Shown: positions 25,520-27,702 of the stretch, one piece after another | Layout of the letters: every line of letters begins with the position of its first letter | Numbering within the stretch: the stretch's first letter is position 1 | DNA from: an uncultured Streptococcus sp. | GTDB taxonomy: Bacteria; Bacillota; Bacilli; Lactobacillales; Aerococcaceae | Reading direction: 5' to 3' | DNA length: 27,702 nt | NCBI GenBank assembly: GCA_916050055.1 | Contig: CAJZJY010000001.1 | Coordinates: forward strand, 1-27,702 | The notes under the pieces: generated by a model | The model's database searches: none | What the model was told of the DNA's origin: nothing | The model's input: the letters and a program-made list of their open reading frames with translations, nothing else | Program-made: the position numbers and the translations under genes

Positions 25520-26161
25520 ATGGAATTGATTATTAAATATTGGCCTCTGTTTCTCGAAGGGGCAACGACAACCGTGTTACTATCATTCTTCTCTGTAATT
25601 GTCGGGGTTGGGTGTGGAACGTTAATGGCACTCGCAAGACTTAGCCAGAACAAGTTTTTGTCAAAAGCAGCGAAGGTCTATATCGACATTATTCGTGGAA
25701 CGCCACTTCTTGTGCAATTGTACTTAGTGTATTTTGGACTCGCGACCGTTCTTGATTTAAACGATTTTGTTTCAGGAGTCATTGCCGTGTCCGTTAATAC
25801 GACAGCTTATATCGCTGAAATCATCCGTAGTGGGATTCAATCGGTGGATAAAGGGCAAATGGAAGCCGCTCGTTCAATGGGGATGCCGAAACGAATGGCG
25901 ATGCGTCAAATTATCTTGCCACAAGCGATGAAAAATATTTTACCAGCCATCGGGAATGAATTTGCGACCTTAATTAAAGAAACATCCATCGTCTCTTTAA
26001 TAGGTATTCACGATTTAATGTACAGCTCGGATACGGTTCGTGGGGCAACCTTTACCGTATTTATTCCACTGTTAATGACGGCGTTCTTATACTTCGTCAT
26101 GACTACGACGATTGCATTCTTTATGGACAAACTAGAAAGGAAGTTACAAGCCAGTGATTAG
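25520..26161 (+). CDS. Polar amino acid ABC transporter permease
   Basis: The 213-aa protein is a His/Glu/Gln/Arg-type permease with about five membrane segments. The EAA-loop coupling motif is seen as [22 protein letters not shown], in which EAARSMG and LPQA are the conserved parts. The N-terminal region [16 protein letters not shown] and the segment [15 protein letters not shown] are characteristic. ATG 25520 follows GAAGGAAAAAG. It ends 8 bases inside the following ATPase gene. Confidence 0.93.
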   Translation: MELIIKYWPLFLEGATTTVLLSFFSVIVGVGCGTLMALARLSQNKFLSKAAKVYIDIIRGTPLLVQLYLVYFGLATVLDLNDFVSGVIAVSVNTTAYIAEIIRSGIQSVDKGQMEAARSMGMPKRMAMRQIILPQAMKNILPAIGNEFATLIKETSIVSLIGIHDLMYSSDTVRGATFTVFIPLLMTAFLYFVMTTTIAFFMDKLERKLQASD

Positions 26162-26879
26162 AACAGAAGAGATTAAAAAACAATACGGCGACAAGCAAGT
26201 CTTAAACGGAATTTCCACTTATATTGAGCAAGGGGAAGTGCTCGTGATTATCGGTCCTTCTGGATCAGGAAAATCAACTTTCTTACGTTGCCTAAACTTA
26301 TTAGAAGAGCCCACAAGCGGAAAGGTGTTCTTCAAAGACCAATGCATCAATGAAAAAGGAGTGGACCTCGACAGCGTGCGTCAACATTTAGGCATGGTGT
26401 TCCAACACTTCAATTTATTCCCGCATTTAACCGTGTTAGAAAATATCACGATTGGACCAATTCAATTGAAGAAAATCGACAAGGCTGTTGCAGAACAAAA
26501 AGCACACGCACTTCTAGAGAAAATGGGATTAGCCGATAAAGCGGATGTCTATCCAAACTCACTATCAGGGGGACAAAAACAAAGAATCGCGATTGCACGT
26601 TCACTTGCGATGGAACCCGATGTGCTCTTGTTCGATGAGCCAACGTCAGCCTTGGACCCAGAAATGGTCGGAGAAGTACTAAACGTAATGAAGGAACTTG
26701 CAGCAGGCGGCATGACCATGGTTGTCGTAACGCACGAAATGGGATTTGCCCGTGAAGTGGGAACGCGTTTAATCTTCATGGACGGTGGCGTGATTGTGGA
26801 AGAAGGCTATCCAAAAGAAGTCCTCGAGAATCCACAAATGGAGCGGACACAATCGTTCTTATCAAAAGTATTAATCTAA
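26154..26879 (+). CDS. Polar amino acid ABC transporter ATP-binding protein
   Basis: The 241-aa ATPase has Walker [11 protein letters not shown]-loop [11 protein letters not shown] (the polar amino acid subfamily hallmark), signature [15 protein letters not shown], Walker [15 protein letters not shown] and switch VTHEMGFA. Translation starts at GTG 26154, overlapping the permease by 8 bases. The nearest binding site, AAAGGAAG, is about 11 bases upstream, so coupling to permease translation probably matters. With the two genes before it, it completes an importer under T-box control. Confidence 0.93.
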   Translation: MIRTEEIKKQYGDKQVLNGISTYIEQGEVLVIIGPSGSGKSTFLRCLNLLEEPTSGKVFFKDQCINEKGVDLDSVRQHLGMVFQHFNLFPHLTVLENITIGPIQLKKIDKAVAEQKAHALLEKMGLADKADVYPNSLSGGQKQRIAIARSLAMEPDVLLFDEPTSALDPEMVGEVLNVMKELAAGGMTMVVVTHEMGFAREVGTRLIFMDGGVIVEEGYPKEVLENPQMERTQSFLSKVLI

Positions 26880-26885
26880 TAGAAG

Positions 26886-26924
26886 AAAAGTCTTATTTGC
26901 GATGATGCGGATAAGACTTTTTTT
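26886..26924 (+). terminator. Strong intrinsic terminator after the amino acid transporter operon
   Basis: Bases 26886-26900 pair with 26907-26921 over 15 bp (two T-G pairs), loop GATGAT, followed by more T residues to 26924. Confidence 0.88.
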
Positions 26925-26951
26925 GTGGGTTGAAAAAATGTAAACAAATTG

Positions 26952-26974
26952 CTAACATTATTATAAATTGTTAG
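26952..26974 (+). promoter_or_regulatory. Inverted repeat over the -10 region of abiEi; candidate autoregulatory operator
   Basis: CTAACA (26952-26957) and TGTTAG (26969-26974) are exact inverted arms spaced 11 bases apart. They enclose the AT-rich -10 candidates TATTAT (26959-26964) and TATAAA (26962-26967). No good -35 is evident. AbiEi-type antitoxins are known to repress their own promoters by binding inverted repeats, which this arrangement would suit. Confidence 0.45.
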
Positions 26975-27005
26975 TGGATTGTTTACGTTTTTAGGAGGTG
27001 AAAGA

Positions 27006-27602
27006 ATGCATTCAAAACAAACAGAAATTATAGAGTATTTAAAAAGAAATAATGGCATCTTATCTTATCGTGAAGTAAAAGAAGCAGGATTAAGCTATCG
27101 AACCTATCGAAAAATGATTGAGCAAGAGGAACTTGAACCACTCGGGAAAGGTTTGTATGGGTTGGCAGAATACTATATGGATGACTGGTATTTAATTCAA
27201 TTACGAAATCCAAAAGGAGTATATGCACTCGATACGGCATTGTGGTTACACGGATTATCGCTAACGGTTCCTTTTGAAAAAACAATGATGTTTCCGTACG
27301 GAGTGAATACTTCAACGATTAAGCAAGCACAAGAAGTGAAACCTGTTGTGACACGTACTAATTTTGATGTGGGGATTGTAGAAATTGAACGCCAAAAAGG
27401 GCAACAAATCCGTATATATGAAATAGAGAGGACTCTAGTAGAGTGTTTGCGTCCGGTATATAAAATGGATGTACAATTGATTGCACAAGCTTTCAAACTA
27501 TATTTCCCAAAGTATTCGGTAAACTATCAAAAATTGATGTATTACGCAAAGCTCTTCAGAGTCACCGATAAAATTTATTCATATATTGAGGTGCTATCGT
27601 GA
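27006..27602 (+). CDS. abiEi: AbiEi-family antitoxin/transcriptional regulator (type IV toxin-antitoxin type)
   Basis: The 198-aa protein has an N-terminal winged helix-turn-helix (about 4-52; GILSYREVKEAGLSYRTYRK, then GKGLYGL) and a C-terminal domain with the family signature GVYALDTALWLHGLS (71-85). It resembles the AbiEi antitoxin of AbiE abortive-infection systems, which neutralises the nucleotidyltransferase toxin AbiEii and represses its own operon. I place the start at ATG 27006 behind AGGAGGTG. The AbiEii gene that normally overlaps or directly follows does not begin in the 100 bases remaining, so it may be solitary. Confidence 0.85.
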   Translation: MHSKQTEIIEYLKRNNGILSYREVKEAGLSYRTYRKMIEQEELEPLGKGLYGLAEYYMDDWYLIQLRNPKGVYALDTALWLHGLSLTVPFEKTMMFPYGVNTSTIKQAQEVKPVVTRTNFDVGIVEIERQKGQQIRIYEIERTLVECLRPVYKMDVQLIAQAFKLYFPKYSVNYQKLMYYAKLFRVTDKIYSYIEVLS

Positions 27603-27667
27603 AGTTCAAAAATGCTACGATCGCATGATGCGTTTGTTTCTGTCGAATAATTTTCAGAAAATAATCC

Positions 27668-27696
27668 TTGCAATGAATCTTGTGAGGTGCTACAAT
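27668..27696 (+). promoter_or_regulatory. Promoter at the window end for an unseen downstream gene
   Basis: TTGCAA (27668-27673) and TACAAT (27691-27696) are 17 bases apart, and the -10 is preceded by TGC (extended). It points out of the window. Its presence after abiEi suggests a separate transcription unit follows rather than a continuing abiE operon. Confidence 0.55.
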
Positions 27697-27702
27697 GTAA
27701 AA

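Noticed and set aside
27599..27628. GTG-started nine-codon frame as a truncated AbiEii toxin
   Set aside because: Nine codons cannot be assigned to any family, and no downstream frame continues with recognisable AbiEii sequence in the window.

Overview
The window comes from a low-GC Gram-positive bacterium, most likely a member of the Lactobacillales. The evidence is the spc/alpha ribosomal operon order (secY, adk, infA, rpmJ, rpsM, rpsK, rpoA, rplQ) followed by ecfA1-ecfA2-ecfT-truA, strong AAGGAGG-type ribosome binding sites, frequent extended -10 promoters, intrinsic terminators with T-tails, a T-box leader, and a PepS-type M29 aminopeptidase. Genus cannot be fixed from the sequence alone. 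A Carnobacteriaceae/Aerococcaceae-like organism is only a guess.

Layout. Bases 1-3541 hold the end of the spc operon and the alpha operon, with an apparent internal promoter before infA and a long perfect hairpin between secY and adk. A structured 235-base gap leads to the ECF vitamin-transporter core (3777-6266), then truA and the aminopeptidase pepS. Bases 8414-8501 carry a tandem 12-bp repeat and a promoter-like sequence facing into the back of a LysR gene. A LysR regulator (8502-9389, minus strand) is divergent from a two-gene unit: a ketopantoate-reductase-family enzyme and an orphan EIIC-type permease (9491-11512). A second LysR gene and a phosphoglucomutase follow.

Bases 14515-20606 hold mostly short transcription units, nearly all closed by a clear terminator: an uncharacterised lipoprotein, a solitary rhamnulose-1-phosphate aldolase, the NAD salvage pair pncB-nadE, an unlisted 42-aa membrane peptide with a Nudix hydrolase, and nagB. 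Bases 20700-23315 are a manganese-type ABC transporter operon (ATPase, permease, lipoprotein) behind two DtxR/SloR-like operator boxes. Two unknown four-helix membrane proteins follow. A T-box leader with a probable arginine specifier (CGC) then controls a complete polar amino acid ABC transporter (24698-26879). The window ends with an AbiEi-family antitoxin whose toxin partner does not start where expected.

No rRNA, tRNA, CRISPR array, insertion sequence or prophage was seen. No wholly new system can be claimed. The best candidates for undescribed biology are the LysR/PanE-like/EIIC unit, the tandem-repeat promoter with no sense gene, the 42-aa membrane peptide with a strong promoter, and the toxin-less AbiEi gene.
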